Below the pieces are notes generated by a model that ran no database searches, was not told the DNA's origin, and saw nothing but the letters and a program-made list of their open reading frames with translations. This document shows positions 9,326 through 17,951 of a stretch of 64,000 nucleotides of DNA, in pieces (position 1 is the first letter of the stretch; every line of letters starts with the position of its first letter). The position numbers were made by a program, and so were the translations under genes. Source of the stretch: Foetidibacter luteolus (GTDB taxonomy: Bacteria > Bacteroidota > Bacteroidia > Chitinophagales > Chitinophagaceae); contig NZ_VVIP01000038.1 in assembly GCF_009650435.1 (NCBI RefSeq), positions 71,126 to 135,125 on the forward strand. The letters run 5' to 3'.

Positions 9326-9453
9326 TAGATATTGTTTTTATAAATATTAACCAAGCAATAAAATCTTTCTTATGGATTGGTGCTGTTAACAGCAAGGGTT
9401 AGTTATTACTTGCATTATATTCTTCGCTAATTTAGGAAAACATTTCAATCCAA

Positions 9454-10029
9454 CTATTCAAAGATTAAATTATTCGCAAGATTCATGGTTCTTTCAACCC
9501 CTATTGTTGCAAAATTTTCAATAATCTCTGTGCATTTTTCAATTTTTCTATTAATCATAGCAATCTCTTCAGGAAACCATTTTCCCAGCACATAATCTAC
9601 CTGCATGCCTTTTGGAAAATTGTTGCCAATACCAAATCTCAGCTTTGGATATTTATCTGTGCCCAGCACAGCCTGTATATCCCTAAGTCCATTATGTCCG
9701 CCATCGCTTCCACCTGGCCTAAGCCTTACCTTATTTATGGGCAAGGCCAGTTCATCCACTACGGTAAGCGAATTTTCGAGTACTATTTTTTCTTTGTCAA
9801 GCCAATACTTAAAAGCTTTTCCGCTCAGGTTCATATAAGTAGTAGGTTTAATGCAGATAAAAATCCGCCCTTTCCATTTTACTTCAGCCACTTCAGCCAA
9901 CCGCTCGGTTTTAAATACACCCCCATGTTTAGACACGAAAGCCTGCACCACATCAAAACCTATATTGTGGCGTGTATGAACATATTCCGTACCAATATTG
10001 CCTAAACCGGCAATTAAAAACTTAGACAT
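9454..10029 (-). CDS. pth: Peptidyl-tRNA hydrolase
   Basis: A bacterial Pth of 191 residues that releases peptides from dropped-off peptidyl-tRNAs. Signature elements: IAGLGNIGTEY with N11, TRHNIGFD with the catalytic histidine H21, PTTYMNLSG, the TVVDEL aspartate and RPGGSDGGHNGL. Length and motif order agree with the E. coli enzyme. It lies directly after rplY, a common gene order in Bacteroidota, but a terminator hairpin occupies the gap, so part of its transcription may be separate. Confidence 0.95.
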   Translation of the reverse strand: MSKFLIAGLGNIGTEYVHTRHNIGFDVVQAFVSKHGGVFKTERLAEVAEVKWKGRIFICIKPTTYMNLSGKAFKYWLDKEKIVLENSLTVVDELALPINKVRLRPGGSDGGHNGLRDIQAVLGTDKYPKLRFGIGNNFPKGMQVDYVLGKWFPEEIAMINRKIEKCTEIIENFATIGVERTMNLANNLIFE

Positions 10030-10043
10030 TTGAGATTTGTATT

Positions 10044-10075
10044 TAAAAAAAAGCCCTGCACAAATGTACAGGGCT
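10044..10075 (-). terminator. Terminator hairpin between rplY and pth
   Basis: Stem AGCCCTG (10052-10058) / CAGGGCT (10069-10075), a ten-base loop and, on the minus strand, a run of eight T. It lies 21 bases beyond the rplY stop and just upstream of the pth start, so it likely attenuates read-through into pth. Confidence 0.8.
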
Positions 10076-10095
10076 CCAAAACTGTAAGAAACAGG

Positions 10096-10689
10096 TTATT
10101 TTTTCTTCTCGTCCGCTTTGGCGGCAGAAGCTTCTTCTTGTTTTAACTGGCGTGTCATAACCACAGAAGCGATGGGGATGCGTGGAGAATTCAGGATTTC
10201 CATGTTATCCGCCTTTACATCTTCAACACGGATGTTGCCATTCAGTTCAAGGGCAGTAATGTCAACCTCAATGTTCTCTTTCAGGTATTTAGGTAATGTT
10301 TTAACCTTTAAAGACTTCATTTTGGTAATAAGCTTACCACCTTCTTTTACACCCACCGAAGTGCCGGTAAATTTTAAAGGAAGCGTAGCTATTACTTTTT
10401 TGTCTTCAACAAGTTCCAGCAGGTCAACATGCGCAAGCGTGTCGGTAACTTTGTCAAACTGCAGGTCTTTTAAAATACAAGTGTAGCTCTGGCCATCAAC
10501 CTGTACTTCTGCCAACTGAAATTCCGGTGTGTAAACCAAAGGCTTGAAAGCCTTAGCCGGAGCAGAGAAGTTAATCTCCTTAGCACCCCCGTAAATTACA
10601 CCTGGCACTGATTCCTGAGAGCGAACCTGGCGGGTGGCTTTTTTGCCGAATTCGGTCCTCAGTTGTCCTTCGATTGTAACTGTTTTCAT
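10096..10689 (-). CDS. rplY: 50S ribosomal protein L25 (TL5/Ctc type)
   Basis: A 197-residue two-domain L25. The N-terminal 5S-rRNA-binding domain starts VTIEGQLRTEFGKKATRQVR and includes VPGVIYGG; the C-terminal TL5/Ctc beta domain covers about residues 95-180 (PLKFTGTSVGVKEGG and the PKYLKENIEVDI stretch). The tail is Lys/Glu/Ala rich (EEASAAKADEKKK). The long form is normal outside gamma-proteobacteria. It follows prs by 44 bases on the same strand; prs-rplY-pth is a conserved arrangement. Confidence 0.95.
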   Translation of the reverse strand: MKTVTIEGQLRTEFGKKATRQVRSQESVPGVIYGGAKEINFSAPAKAFKPLVYTPEFQLAEVQVDGQSYTCILKDLQFDKVTDTLAHVDLLELVEDKKVIATLPLKFTGTSVGVKEGGKLITKMKSLKVKTLPKYLKENIEVDITALELNGNIRVEDVKADNMEILNSPRIPIASVVMTRQLKQEEASAAKADEKKK

Positions 10690-10733
10690 TTGTTTTATTT
10701 TAATTAAAGAAAGAACTCTTTTGCAGCCCCGGC

Positions 10734-11687
10734 CTATTTTTTATTTCTCAGTTGAGAATGTATAAACAGGCTGGTAATGCTTTTGTTTTCGTAGGCGTTG
10801 CGTATGGCTATAGCGAACAAATCTGCCACGGAAACAACTTTTATTTTTCTGCTGGGTTGTTTAAGCGGTATGGTATCGCATACCACCAGCTCATCCAGTA
10901 CACTGTTCTCAATGGTTTCGTAAGCCTTTCCGCTTAGTATCGGGTGCGTACACAAAGCTCTTACACTGGTTGCGCCCTTGTCCATTAAAAGACCGGCGGC
11001 TTTTGCAAGGGTTCCCCCGGTATCGCAGATATCATCTATCAAAACAATATCCCGGCCCGTAACATCCCCAATTACTACCATGCTGGCTATTTCGTTGGCA
11101 CGTTTGCGGTGCTTATCGCAAATAACCATTTCAGCGTTAAAATAACTGGCAATTTCCCTTACACGGTTGGTACTTCCCACGTCAGGGGCCGCAAAGGTAA
11201 GGTTTTGCAGCTTAAGTTGTTCAATGTAAGGGATGAAAATGGCGGAACTGTCCAAATGGTCAACAGGAATTTCAAAGAAAGCCTGTATTTGCGGGGCATG
11301 CAGGTCCATTGTTATCACACGGTTGGCGCCAGCCGCCTCCAGAAGGGTGGCCACCAGCTTTGAGCCAACGGCTACGCGGGGTTTGTCTTTCCTGTCTTGC
11401 CTGGAAAAACCGTAGTAAGGTATTACCGCAATGATTTTATAGGCGCTGGCCCTTTTTGCCGCATCAATCATCAGCAGCAGTTCCATCAGGTTTTCCATGG
11501 GGGCAAAAGTGCTTTGCACCAGGAAAACATAGTCGCCGCGGATGCTTTCGAGAAAAACCGGCTGAAATTCGCCGTCGCTGAATTTTTGGATATTTACCTG
11601 GCCAAGTGTGGCGCCGAAACACTGAGCAATTTTTTCCGCCAGTTCACGGGAGCCGGTACCGGAAAAAATTTTTACTGAAGGACCCAT
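10734..11687 (-). CDS. prs: Ribose-phosphate pyrophosphokinase
   Basis: PRPP synthetase (317 residues), making the activated ribose used for nucleotides, His and Trp. Motifs: KIFSGTGSRELAEKIA at the N terminus, GEFQPVFLESIRG, YGFSRQDRKDKPR in the flexible ATP loop, MDLHAPQIQAFF and the PRPP-binding loop IVLIDDICDTGGTL. The start at 11687 (ATG, MGPSVKIFSG) is chosen because the frame extends upstream only to a TTG at 11738 and family members begin here. First gene of the minus-strand prs-rplY-pth-FAH run, divergent from radC. Confidence 0.95.
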   Translation of the reverse strand: MGPSVKIFSGTGSRELAEKIAQCFGATLGQVNIQKFSDGEFQPVFLESIRGDYVFLVQSTFAPMENLMELLLMIDAAKRASAYKIIAVIPYYGFSRQDRKDKPRVAVGSKLVATLLEAAGANRVITMDLHAPQIQAFFEIPVDHLDSSAIFIPYIEQLKLQNLTFAAPDVGSTNRVREIASYFNAEMVICDKHRKRANEIASMVVIGDVTGRDIVLIDDICDTGGTLAKAAGLLMDKGATSVRALCTHPILSGKAYETIENSVLDELVVCDTIPLKQPSRKIKVVSVADLFAIAIRNAYENKSITSLFIHSQLRNKK

Positions 11688-11806
11688 ACTGTAAATTATA
11701 TTGGCAGCGAAGATAACAGGTAGCATTAACGATGCCAATGATTTTTTGGCATTGTGATTAAAAATTATCAGGCTGTGCGTATCTTCTCAAAAAGTTTCCG
11801 GTATCA

Positions 11807-12496
11807 ATGAAAACAAACGGTATTAAGAACTGGGCAGAAGATGACCGCCCAAGAGAAAAACTACTGCTGAAAGGCACTGAAAGCCTCAGCAATTCCGAGC
11901 TTATCGCCATCCTCATCAACAATGGCACGGTAGAAAAAAGCGCGGTGGATGTGGCCAAAGATTTACTGCAGGCCACCAATCACGATTTGCAGCAACTTAG
12001 CAAGCTTACCGTAAAGGAATTACTGAAGCTAAAAATAAAAGGCATTGGCCCGGCCAAAGCGGTAACCATTGCCGCCGCCCTTGAGCTGGGCATACGCCGT
12101 GAACTGGCTGATAAAAAACGGACAGTTATCATTCACAGTAAAGACATTGCCGAGTACCTGCGGGCACAGCTACAATACAAAAAACATGAAGTTTTCGCGG
12201 TTATATTCTTAAATCTTGCCAACAAGGTAACCCATTACGAAGTGGTAAGTGAAGGCGGCATCAGTGGTACGGTTGCAGATCCGCGCATCATATTAAAGAA
12301 AGCGCTGCAGTACGATGCCACCAGCATTATATTGTGCCATAACCATCCCAGCGGCAGCCTGAAACCGAGCCGGCAGGATGAAGCGCTGACTTATAAAATA
12401 AAGGAAGCGGCTTCGTTTATAGACATACGGGTTATGGACCATATTATTGTTAGCGAAGATGGCTATTACAGTTTTGCCGACGAAGGAATTTTGTAA
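11807..12496 (+). CDS. radC: RadC family JAB/MPN-domain protein
   Basis: A full-length RadC (229 residues). The N-terminal helix-hairpin-helix region (LLKLKIKGIGPAKAVTIAA, residues 72-91) precedes the JAMM metalloprotease-like domain with HNHPSGSLKPSRQD: H178, H180 and D191 are the predicted zinc ligands. Its biological function is unsettled despite the historical repair-related name; paralogues often occur on mobile elements, but this copy sits beside prs and looks chromosomal. The long repeat cluster begins 29 bases after its stop. Confidence 0.92.
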   Translation: MKTNGIKNWAEDDRPREKLLLKGTESLSNSELIAILINNGTVEKSAVDVAKDLLQATNHDLQQLSKLTVKELLKLKIKGIGPAKAVTIAAALELGIRRELADKKRTVIIHSKDIAEYLRAQLQYKKHEVFAVIFLNLANKVTHYEVVSEGGISGTVADPRIILKKALQYDATSIILCHNHPSGSLKPSRQDEALTYKIKEAASFIDIRVMDHIIVSEDGYYSFADEGIL

Positions 12497-12525
12497 ATAT
12501 TCACTGACCAAAGCAACATTATAAT

Positions 12526-12651
12526 ACCGGCTGACGGTATTTCATGGCATCGCCTGTTGCGTCGCAAGCACTTCATCGGTTGGTTCTCTGGGCAACTTTT
12601 CAGTCCCGGATAGAACTGGTGCGTGGAGACACGCACCAGGGAAAAGAATAT
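12526..12651 (+). repeat. Left arm of a 125-bp inverted repeat pair, containing dispersed repeat B (copy 5)
   Basis: Begins ACCGGCTGACGGTATTTC and ends GGGAAAAGAATAT. By eye it matches the reverse complement of 14318-14442 at all but about eight positions plus one indel (about 93%). It contains the CATGGCATC/GTTGCGTCGCA unit of repeat B and a strong hairpin at 12616-12639. Confidence 0.85.
12616..12639. repeat. Perfect 10-bp hairpin with a GAGA loop
   Basis: CTGGTGCGTG (12616-12625), loop GAGA, CACGCACCAG (12630-12639). The counterpart at 14330-14353 has a single change (CTGGTGTGTG on the plus strand), so one base pair becomes a G-T wobble. No T-run follows, so it is not an ordinary terminator. 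Confidence 0.7.
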
Positions 12652-12962
12652 CGGACAAGGAACAAGGAATAATGAATGTTGAATGTCCCCCACTCACTAT
12701 TCACCATTCACAAACTGAATATCGGACAAGGAACAAGGAATAATGAATGAAGAAGGAGAATACAGCTATGGCTATTTTCCCTCTTGCGATTCACGATTTA
12801 CCACTTGCGGAATGAATATCGGACAGGGAACACGGAATGTTGAATGGAGAATAAAACACCCCACTCACCACTCACCATTCACCACTTGCGAAATGAATAT
12901 CGAACAAGGAACACGGAATGTTGAATGGAGAATAAAACAACCCACTCACTATTCACCACTCA
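12648..12962. repeat. Array of GGACAAGGAACAAGGAAT / ACTCACCATTCACC units
   Basis: The unit ATCGGACAAGGAACAAGG occurs at about 12649, 12721, 12811 and 12900 (with variants CAGGGAACACGG and CAAGGAACACGG), each followed by TTGAATG and pyrimidine-rich CACTCAC/ATTCACC stretches. The same units, reversed, lie at 13868-14330 and a shorter group at 21780-21905. Confidence 0.75.
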
Positions 12963-12970
12963 CCATCCCC

Positions 12971-13819
12971 CTACTTACCTGTATATTTAAACATCAATAT
13001 GTCAGCATCTTCGTCTTTGCCTTCGTTGGAAACATACAGGTTTCCAGCCTTATCAAACGCTATGCCTTCCGGCTGCCGGAAAAGGTTGGGCTTTAGCTTG
13101 TAAGCCTGTTTTACTTTAAAATTTTTGTCGGCAACTACCAGTAGTTTGTTAACAGATGAAATGATATACCATTCCCCGGTAAGTGGGTGCAGAGCCAGGG
13201 CAGACGGGTGAAGACTTAGCTTCTTTTCTTCTGCCAGCAATTCTTTCACGTCAGTTACATCCAGGTGGTAAATGGTATCTGCGGTATAAGTAAAATCCGG
13301 TGTTCTTGTTAAACCATAAATTCTCACAGAAGTTGAGGGCTTATCCCCCTTGCAATTTTTACACATAATAAAAAGCTTGCCACCTTCACCGGCAAACAGG
13401 CCTTCATACTCATCTTTGGGTATGGCATCTTTGGTTACCACAGCACTGTCAATACGTTCCGCATAAATAGCATTTACCGGAAAGCTGTGCAATTCGCCAT
13501 TGCTTTTCATCACCACAAACCTGTCCGCGTCAACGGTTACATCTTCGTAATCGCCGGGTTTTCCAAATTTTACTGAATCCGGTTTTTTCTTTTTCAGGTT
13601 AAACCAGAAAAGTTTGCCGTCTTCATCATTAATAGCATATAATGTATCTGGATTGTTGTTTAAAAAACAGATACCCGAAATTTCGTGTAACGATTCTGCC
13701 AGCCCGGTAATGTCAGCTTCTTTCAGGTTGTACCCTGGCGGACTTTTAAACGTAACAGTTTGGCAGGAGGCCAGCACAAGGAAGAAGGAGAAAATTACAC
13801 TTAATATTTTTCTGCTCAT
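12971..13819 (-). CDS. SdiA-regulated-type beta-propeller lipoprotein
   Basis: A 282-residue lipoprotein: start MSRKILSVIF, hydrophobic stretch and lipobox LASC with the lipidated cysteine at 19. The rest reads as an NHL/SdiA-regulated (YjiK-like) propeller: HEISGICFLNNNPDTLYAINDEDG, SLHPSALALHPLTGEWYIISS and RQPEGIAFDKAGNLYVSNEGKDEDADIL are the usual blades. The frame runs upstream to an ATG at 13948, but those 43 residues translate the flanking repeats (TIHHSPLTIHH) and are rejected. It is the only gene between two 125-bp inverted repeats. Function of the family is not established; a calcium-dependent or phytase-like propeller is possible. Confidence 0.8.
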   Translation of the reverse strand: MSRKILSVIFSFFLVLASCQTVTFKSPPGYNLKEADITGLAESLHEISGICFLNNNPDTLYAINDEDGKLFWFNLKKKKPDSVKFGKPGDYEDVTVDADRFVVMKSNGELHSFPVNAIYAERIDSAVVTKDAIPKDEYEGLFAGEGGKLFIMCKNCKGDKPSTSVRIYGLTRTPDFTYTADTIYHLDVTDVKELLAEEKKLSLHPSALALHPLTGEWYIISSVNKLLVVADKNFKVKQAYKLKPNLFRQPEGIAFDKAGNLYVSNEGKDEDADILMFKYTGK

Positions 13820-13867
13820 ACTGTAAAAATAACCATCTGCTGAAAAACTTTTTTGATATTTAATTCG

Positions 13868-14330
13868 CAAGTGGTGAATGGTCAATGGTGAATGGTGAAT
13901 AGTGAGTGGGAGACATTCAACATTTATTGTTCCCTGTTCGATTTTCATTTCGCAAGTAGTGAATCGTGAATCGCAAGTGGGGGTAGCGGATGCGCTGTAT
14001 CCCCTTCTTCATTCAAATTCCTTGTTTGATATTCATTTTGTGAATGGTGAGTGGTGAATGGTGAATAGTGAGTGGTGAATAGTGAGTGGGGGACATTCAA
14101 CATTTATTATTCCTTGTTCGATATTCATTTTCGCAAGTAGTGACTCGTTAATCGCAAGTGGGGGGTAGCGGATGCGCTGTATCCCCTTCTTCATTTAACA
14201 TTCCTTGTTCCTTGTTCGATATTCATTTTGTGAATGGTGAGTGGTGAATGGTGAATGGTGAGTGGTGAATAGTGAGTGGGGGACATTCAACATTCATTAT
14301 TCCTTGTTGCGTGTTCAATATTCTTTTCCC
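13868..14330. repeat. Array of GTGAATGGTGAGTGG / ATTCCTTGTTCGATATTC units
   Basis: Three roughly 180-bp blocks, each running GTGGTGAATGG units, GTGGGGGACATTCAAC, TTATTCCTTGTTC, GATATTCATTT. These are the reverse complement of the units at 12648-12962, so the whole module is an extended, imperfect inverted repeat. Confidence 0.75.
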
Positions 14331-14442
14331 TGGTGTGTGTCTCCACGCACCAGTTCTATCCGGGACTGAAAAGCCGCCCAATGAACCGGACGATGAAGTG
14401 CTTGCGACGCAACAGGCGATGCCATGAAATACCGTCGCCGGT
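14318..14442 (-). repeat. Right arm of the 125-bp inverted repeat pair, containing repeat B (copy 6)
   Basis: On the plus strand it begins ATATTCTTTTCCCTGG and ends ATACCGTCGCCGGT. It includes CTTGCGACGCAACAGG (core at 14404-14410) and GATGCCATGAAA, the reverse of repeat B. Confidence 0.85.
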
Positions 14443-14576
14443 ATCCAAATATTGAGTATTGTGCAAGGTAGGATGATGGCTATTGACATCGCAATTTGTT
14501 ACTGAATACTTATAATTGGCGCTGAACTTGGCCAAAAAATACGATATTTAAGACTGTTACTTAATATTGCTACATT

Positions 14577-15839
14577 ATGAATTACCAGGAGCTTATTCAG
14601 CGTGTAAAAGAGTATATAGACCAGTTTTATTCCTCACATCCGGACAACCAGATTGTTTATCATAACTATGAACATACCAAAGCCGTGGTGGAAGCTGCCA
14701 CGCAAATAGGTAATCATTACCAGCTAAACGACCATGATTTTTTTGTGGTTACTACGGCCGCTTATTTTCACGACCTGGGTTATTTTATTTGTGAACCGGC
14801 TGAACACGAAACAAAAAGTGCAGAAGTAGCCGGTGAAGTCCTTTCTGCTTTGGCCGTGGATGAACCTACCATTACACAAATTAAAGGTTGTATTATAGCT
14901 ACCCGCATACCGCAACAACCCAATAACCTGCTGGAGCAAATTGTGTGCGATGCGGATCTTTTTCATTTTGGCACAGAAGCATTTACTGAACGCAATAAGC
15001 TAATGCGCAAAGAAATGTCTATTATTAAACATAAAGACATTTCTAAAGACGACTGGCGCAAAGGCACTATACAGTTCCTTGAATCGCACCATTATCATAC
15101 CGATTATGCCAAACTGCTGCTGCAAAAGACCAAGGATGAAAACCTGGCCAGGTTAAAGAAAAAAGTAACCGAAAAAGAGCAGGAAAAAGCCGCAATACCA
15201 CAACCACAAGAAGCTGCAGTGGCCACCGGCGAACAGGAACTTAAACAAAACAAGCCGGAAGAACAGACCAAAAAGGAAAAAGGCAAAGAAGATAAAAAAG
15301 CAGTAAAGACAGACCGTGGTATAGAAACCATGTTCAGGGTATCGTCAACCAATCACCAGCGGCTGAGTGATATGGCCGATAACAAATCTCAACTGCTTAT
15401 TACTGTTAACTCCATTATTATCTCTGTTCTGTTGAGTGTATTATTGCGGAAGCTGGATGAATACCCCCACCTTACCATACCATCATTTATGCTGGTTGCC
15501 ACCAATGTTGTTACCATTGTGCTGGCAATTTTAGCCACCCGGCCAACCATACCACCCGGTACATTTACCAAAGAAGAAATTGAAGAAAAAAAAGTAAACC
15601 TGTTGTTTTTTGGCAATTTTTACAAAATGAGCCTGGACGAATACGCCTGGGGCATGCGGCAGGTAATGGGCGACTATGAATTTCTCTATGGCAGTCTTAT
15701 AAGAGATGTGTACGCACAAGGTGTGGTGCTGGGCAAAAAGTATAAACTTCTTAGAAAAGGTTACAATATTTTCATGTTTGGTATTGTAATTTCTGTTATA
15801 GCTTTCCTCATTGCAGTGCTTACGTATAAAGAAGCATAA
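14577..15839 (+). CDS. HD phosphohydrolase fused to a PycTM (DUF5706) membrane domain
   Basis: A 420-residue fusion. Residues 25-175 form an HD domain: H33 (YEHTKAV), H65-D66 (FHDLGY) and D125/D127 (CDADLFHFG) are the metal ligands. Residues 190-248 are a Lys/Glu/Gln-rich, probably coiled linker. Residues 250-418 match the Pycsar effector transmembrane domain (DUF5706): SSTNHQRLSDMADNKSQLL, then membrane spans near 274-290, 301-320 and 397-416, with LDEYAWGMRQVM between. In Pycsar defence this domain responds to a cyclic pyrimidine and damages the membrane; here no cyclase gene adjoins, so a housekeeping or signalling role is as likely. The stop is 6 bases before the ppk start, implying one transcript. 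Confidence 0.85.
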   Translation: MNYQELIQRVKEYIDQFYSSHPDNQIVYHNYEHTKAVVEAATQIGNHYQLNDHDFFVVTTAAYFHDLGYFICEPAEHETKSAEVAGEVLSALAVDEPTITQIKGCIIATRIPQQPNNLLEQIVCDADLFHFGTEAFTERNKLMRKEMSIIKHKDISKDDWRKGTIQFLESHHYHTDYAKLLLQKTKDENLARLKKKVTEKEQEKAAIPQPQEAAVATGEQELKQNKPEEQTKKEKGKEDKKAVKTDRGIETMFRVSSTNHQRLSDMADNKSQLLITVNSIIISVLLSVLLRKLDEYPHLTIPSFMLVATNVVTIVLAILATRPTIPPGTFTKEEIEEKKVNLLFFGNFYKMSLDEYAWGMRQVMGDYEFLYGSLIRDVYAQGVVLGKKYKLLRKGYNIFMFGIVISVIAFLIAVLTYKEA

Positions 15840-15845
15840 TACTTC

Positions 15846-17891
15846 ATGCAGCAATATTTATTTTTTTCCAGGGATATAAGCTGGCTGGGCTTTAATGGCA
15901 GGGTTTTACAGGAAGCAGCCAACAGCAGTGCACCGTTGTTCGAAAGAATCAAATTCCTGTCTATTTATTCCTCTAACCTCGATGAGTTTTACCGGGTACG
16001 CTTCCCGGTACTGATGGCACTGGCCAACGTGCCCAAGCCGGGCGAAGAAGTTACTGACCACCGGGGCATACTCAACGAAGCCAGCCAGCTAATCGCCAGG
16101 CAACTGGATGAGTTTGGTAGAATATTGCAGGAAGATTTGCTGCCCGGGCTAAAGAGACATAATATTCATCTTATTTATAAAGAGCCGGTACCAGGCTTTT
16201 TGACAGGCGCTGTTACCGACTACTTTTATACGCATGTACTTGCTTTTCTGCAGCCGCTTTGGCTAAGGGATTATTCCAGGAAGTTTTTCCCGGAAAACAA
16301 TAAGCTGTATTTGCTGGTGGTGCTAACCGGCGCTGACGGAGCAGAGGAAACGGCCATTATCAACATTCCGTCAGACGCGTTGCCGCGTTTTATCAGCCTG
16401 CCGTACAATGGCACGCAATACATTCTTTTTTTGGATGATGTACTCAAGCTTAACCTGGCTAACATATTTAAACATTACACGGTTACCGGCAGTTACAGCT
16501 TTAAAATAACCCGCGATGCGGAGCTGGAACTGCAGGATGAATATGAAGGCGACCTTGCTGAAAAAATAGAAAATCAAATTGAAAAACGCGACCTGGGCCT
16601 GGCTACCCGTTTTCTTTACGAGCCCGGCGCCGCCACAAGAACAATTTTCAACCTGGCGCAAACGCTTGGCATCACTTCGTCTAACATGGTGCAGGGCGGC
16701 AGCTACCATAACCTTAAAGACCTCTCGTCACTGCCCATTGGCACATACAAGGAACTATCCTATCAAAGCTGGCCTTCAGTTTCCCCGAAAGACTTTAATA
16801 CCGGCCTTTCCATTTTCGATACTATAAAAAACCGGGATGTGATACTGCATATCCCCTATCATTCTTATAACCCTGTACTGCGCTTTTTTAATGAAGCCGC
16901 CATTGATGCTGATACTGAAGAAATATACGTAACCCTTTACCGTGTGGCCAGTGACTCCCGCATTGCCAATGCCCTTATCAGCGCGGCACGCAATGGCAAA
17001 AAAGTCACCGTTTTTGTTGAGCTTAAAGCCCGGTTTGACGAGGCCAATAACCTTAAGTGGAGCAAGCGCATGAAGGCCGCCGGTGTAAAAATAATCTATA
17101 GCATTCCCGGCCTTAAAGTACATGCAAAAGTAGCTTTGGTAAAAAAGAAAAACAATAACAGAACAGAGTACTTCGGCCTTCTGGCAACGGGCAATTTTAA
17201 TGAGGGTACGGCCCGTTTTTACACTGACCATATTCTTTTTACCGCCAACCCCAACCTTGTACGGGAACTGGAGATGTTGTTTATTTTCCTGGGCTACCGG
17301 CAACATGCGGATAAATACCCGGCCCTCCAGTTTAACCATTTGCTGGTGGCGCAATTTAACCTGCAGCAAACCTTCCTGTTTTTAATTGACCGGGAAATGC
17401 AGCATGCGCAACGGGGTAAGCCGGCGCACATTATTATCAAGCTGAACAACCTGGAAGAAAAGCGGATGATTACAAAACTCTACGATGCATCTAATGCGGG
17501 TGTTAAGGTACAGTTGATGGTAAGAAGCATCTGCCGCCTTATTCCCGGCGTGCCGGGCATGAGCGAAAATATTACTGTTACCCGCATTGTTGACCGTTAC
17601 CTTGAGCATGGCCGCATATTCATTTTTCACAACAATGGAGATACGGAATTATTTATGGGCAGTGCCGACTGGATGAACCGCAACATTTACCGCCGTATTG
17701 AGGTATGTTTTCCGGTATTAGATGCCACTATTAAACAGCAGTTGATGGAGATTGTACAACTTCAACTAAATGACAATGTACAGGCGGTACAACTAAATCA
17801 ATCCGGGGAAAATACGGAGGTAACTAACAACCTCCCTCCTATCGCGTCGCAGCAGGAAATTTACAACTACGTAAAAGCTTTGCAGGCATAA
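15846..17891 (+). CDS. ppk1: Polyphosphate kinase 1
   Basis: A PPK1 of 681 residues (E. coli 688), the membrane-associated enzyme that polymerises ATP gamma-phosphate into polyphosphate. N domain: FFSRDISWLGFNGRVLQEA and YSSNLDEFYRVRFP. Catalytic core: PYHSYNPVLRF, ARFDEANNLKW, LKVHAKVALV with the phosphorylated histidine H426, and RYLEHGRIFIF with H588 (equivalent to H592 of E. coli). GSADWMNRNIYRRIEV closes the core. Six bases separate it from the HD-PycTM gene, so the two are probably translated from one mRNA; a product or regulator of the HD enzyme might affect polyphosphate levels, but that is only a suggestion from proximity. Confidence 0.95.
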   Translation: MQQYLFFSRDISWLGFNGRVLQEAANSSAPLFERIKFLSIYSSNLDEFYRVRFPVLMALANVPKPGEEVTDHRGILNEASQLIARQLDEFGRILQEDLLPGLKRHNIHLIYKEPVPGFLTGAVTDYFYTHVLAFLQPLWLRDYSRKFFPENNKLYLLVVLTGADGAEETAIINIPSDALPRFISLPYNGTQYILFLDDVLKLNLANIFKHYTVTGSYSFKITRDAELELQDEYEGDLAEKIENQIEKRDLGLATRFLYEPGAATRTIFNLAQTLGITSSNMVQGGSYHNLKDLSSLPIGTYKELSYQSWPSVSPKDFNTGLSIFDTIKNRDVILHIPYHSYNPVLRFFNEAAIDADTEEIYVTLYRVASDSRIANALISAARNGKKVTVFVELKARFDEANNLKWSKRMKAAGVKIIYSIPGLKVHAKVALVKKKNNNRTEYFGLLATGNFNEGTARFYTDHILFTANPNLVRELEMLFIFLGYRQHADKYPALQFNHLLVAQFNLQQTFLFLIDREMQHAQRGKPAHIIIKLNNLEEKRMITKLYDASNAGVKVQLMVRSICRLIPGVPGMSENITVTRIVDRYLEHGRIFIFHNNGDTELFMGSADWMNRNIYRRIEVCFPVLDATIKQQLMEIVQLQLNDNVQAVQLNQSGENTEVTNNLPPIASQQEIYNYVKALQA

Positions 17892-17951
17892 CTGGCTGCC
17901 GATGTTTACATCACCTGCAGTACCAAAAGCTGGTGCACCTGCCATCAATAC

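Larger units (their letters stand above)
12497..12970. other. Gene-free repeat cluster, left side of the lipoprotein module
   Basis: No credible gene. It holds the left 126-bp inverted repeat (12526-12651) and then tandem copies of GGACAAGGAACAAGGAAT and of CACTCACTATTCACCATTCAC-type units up to the end of the lipoprotein gene. The frames that span it translate the repeats and look non-coding. Confidence 0.75.
13820..14576. other. Gene-free repeat cluster, right side of the lipoprotein module
   Basis: About 750 bases with no credible gene: three blocks of GTGAATGGTGAGTGG units followed by GGGGGACATTCAACATT and ATTCCTTGTTCGATATTC, then the right 125-bp arm. Two near-identical stretches around 13968-14010 and 14145-14195 (GTGGGGGTAGCGGATGCG, CTGTATCCCCTTCTTCATT) are direct repeats. 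The last ~130 bases before 14577 would hold the promoter of the HD-PycTM gene, but no convincing -7 box was found. Confidence 0.7.

Noticed and set aside
12616..12639. Hairpin CTGGTGCGTG/CACGCACCAG as an intrinsic terminator of radC
   Set aside because: No T-run on either side and it lies 120 bases past the radC stop inside a repeat arm; kept as a repeat feature.
12743..13096. 117-residue frame of HHSPFTTCEMN-type repeats on the plus strand
   Set aside because: Its sequence is the repeat array read in frame, with internal duplication and no domain.
13820..13948. N-terminal extension of the lipoprotein to the ATG at 13948
   Set aside because: It translates the flanking ATTCACC/TCACCATT repeats (TIHHSPLTIHH) and would place the lipobox 60 residues inside; ATG at 13819 gives a standard lipoprotein start.
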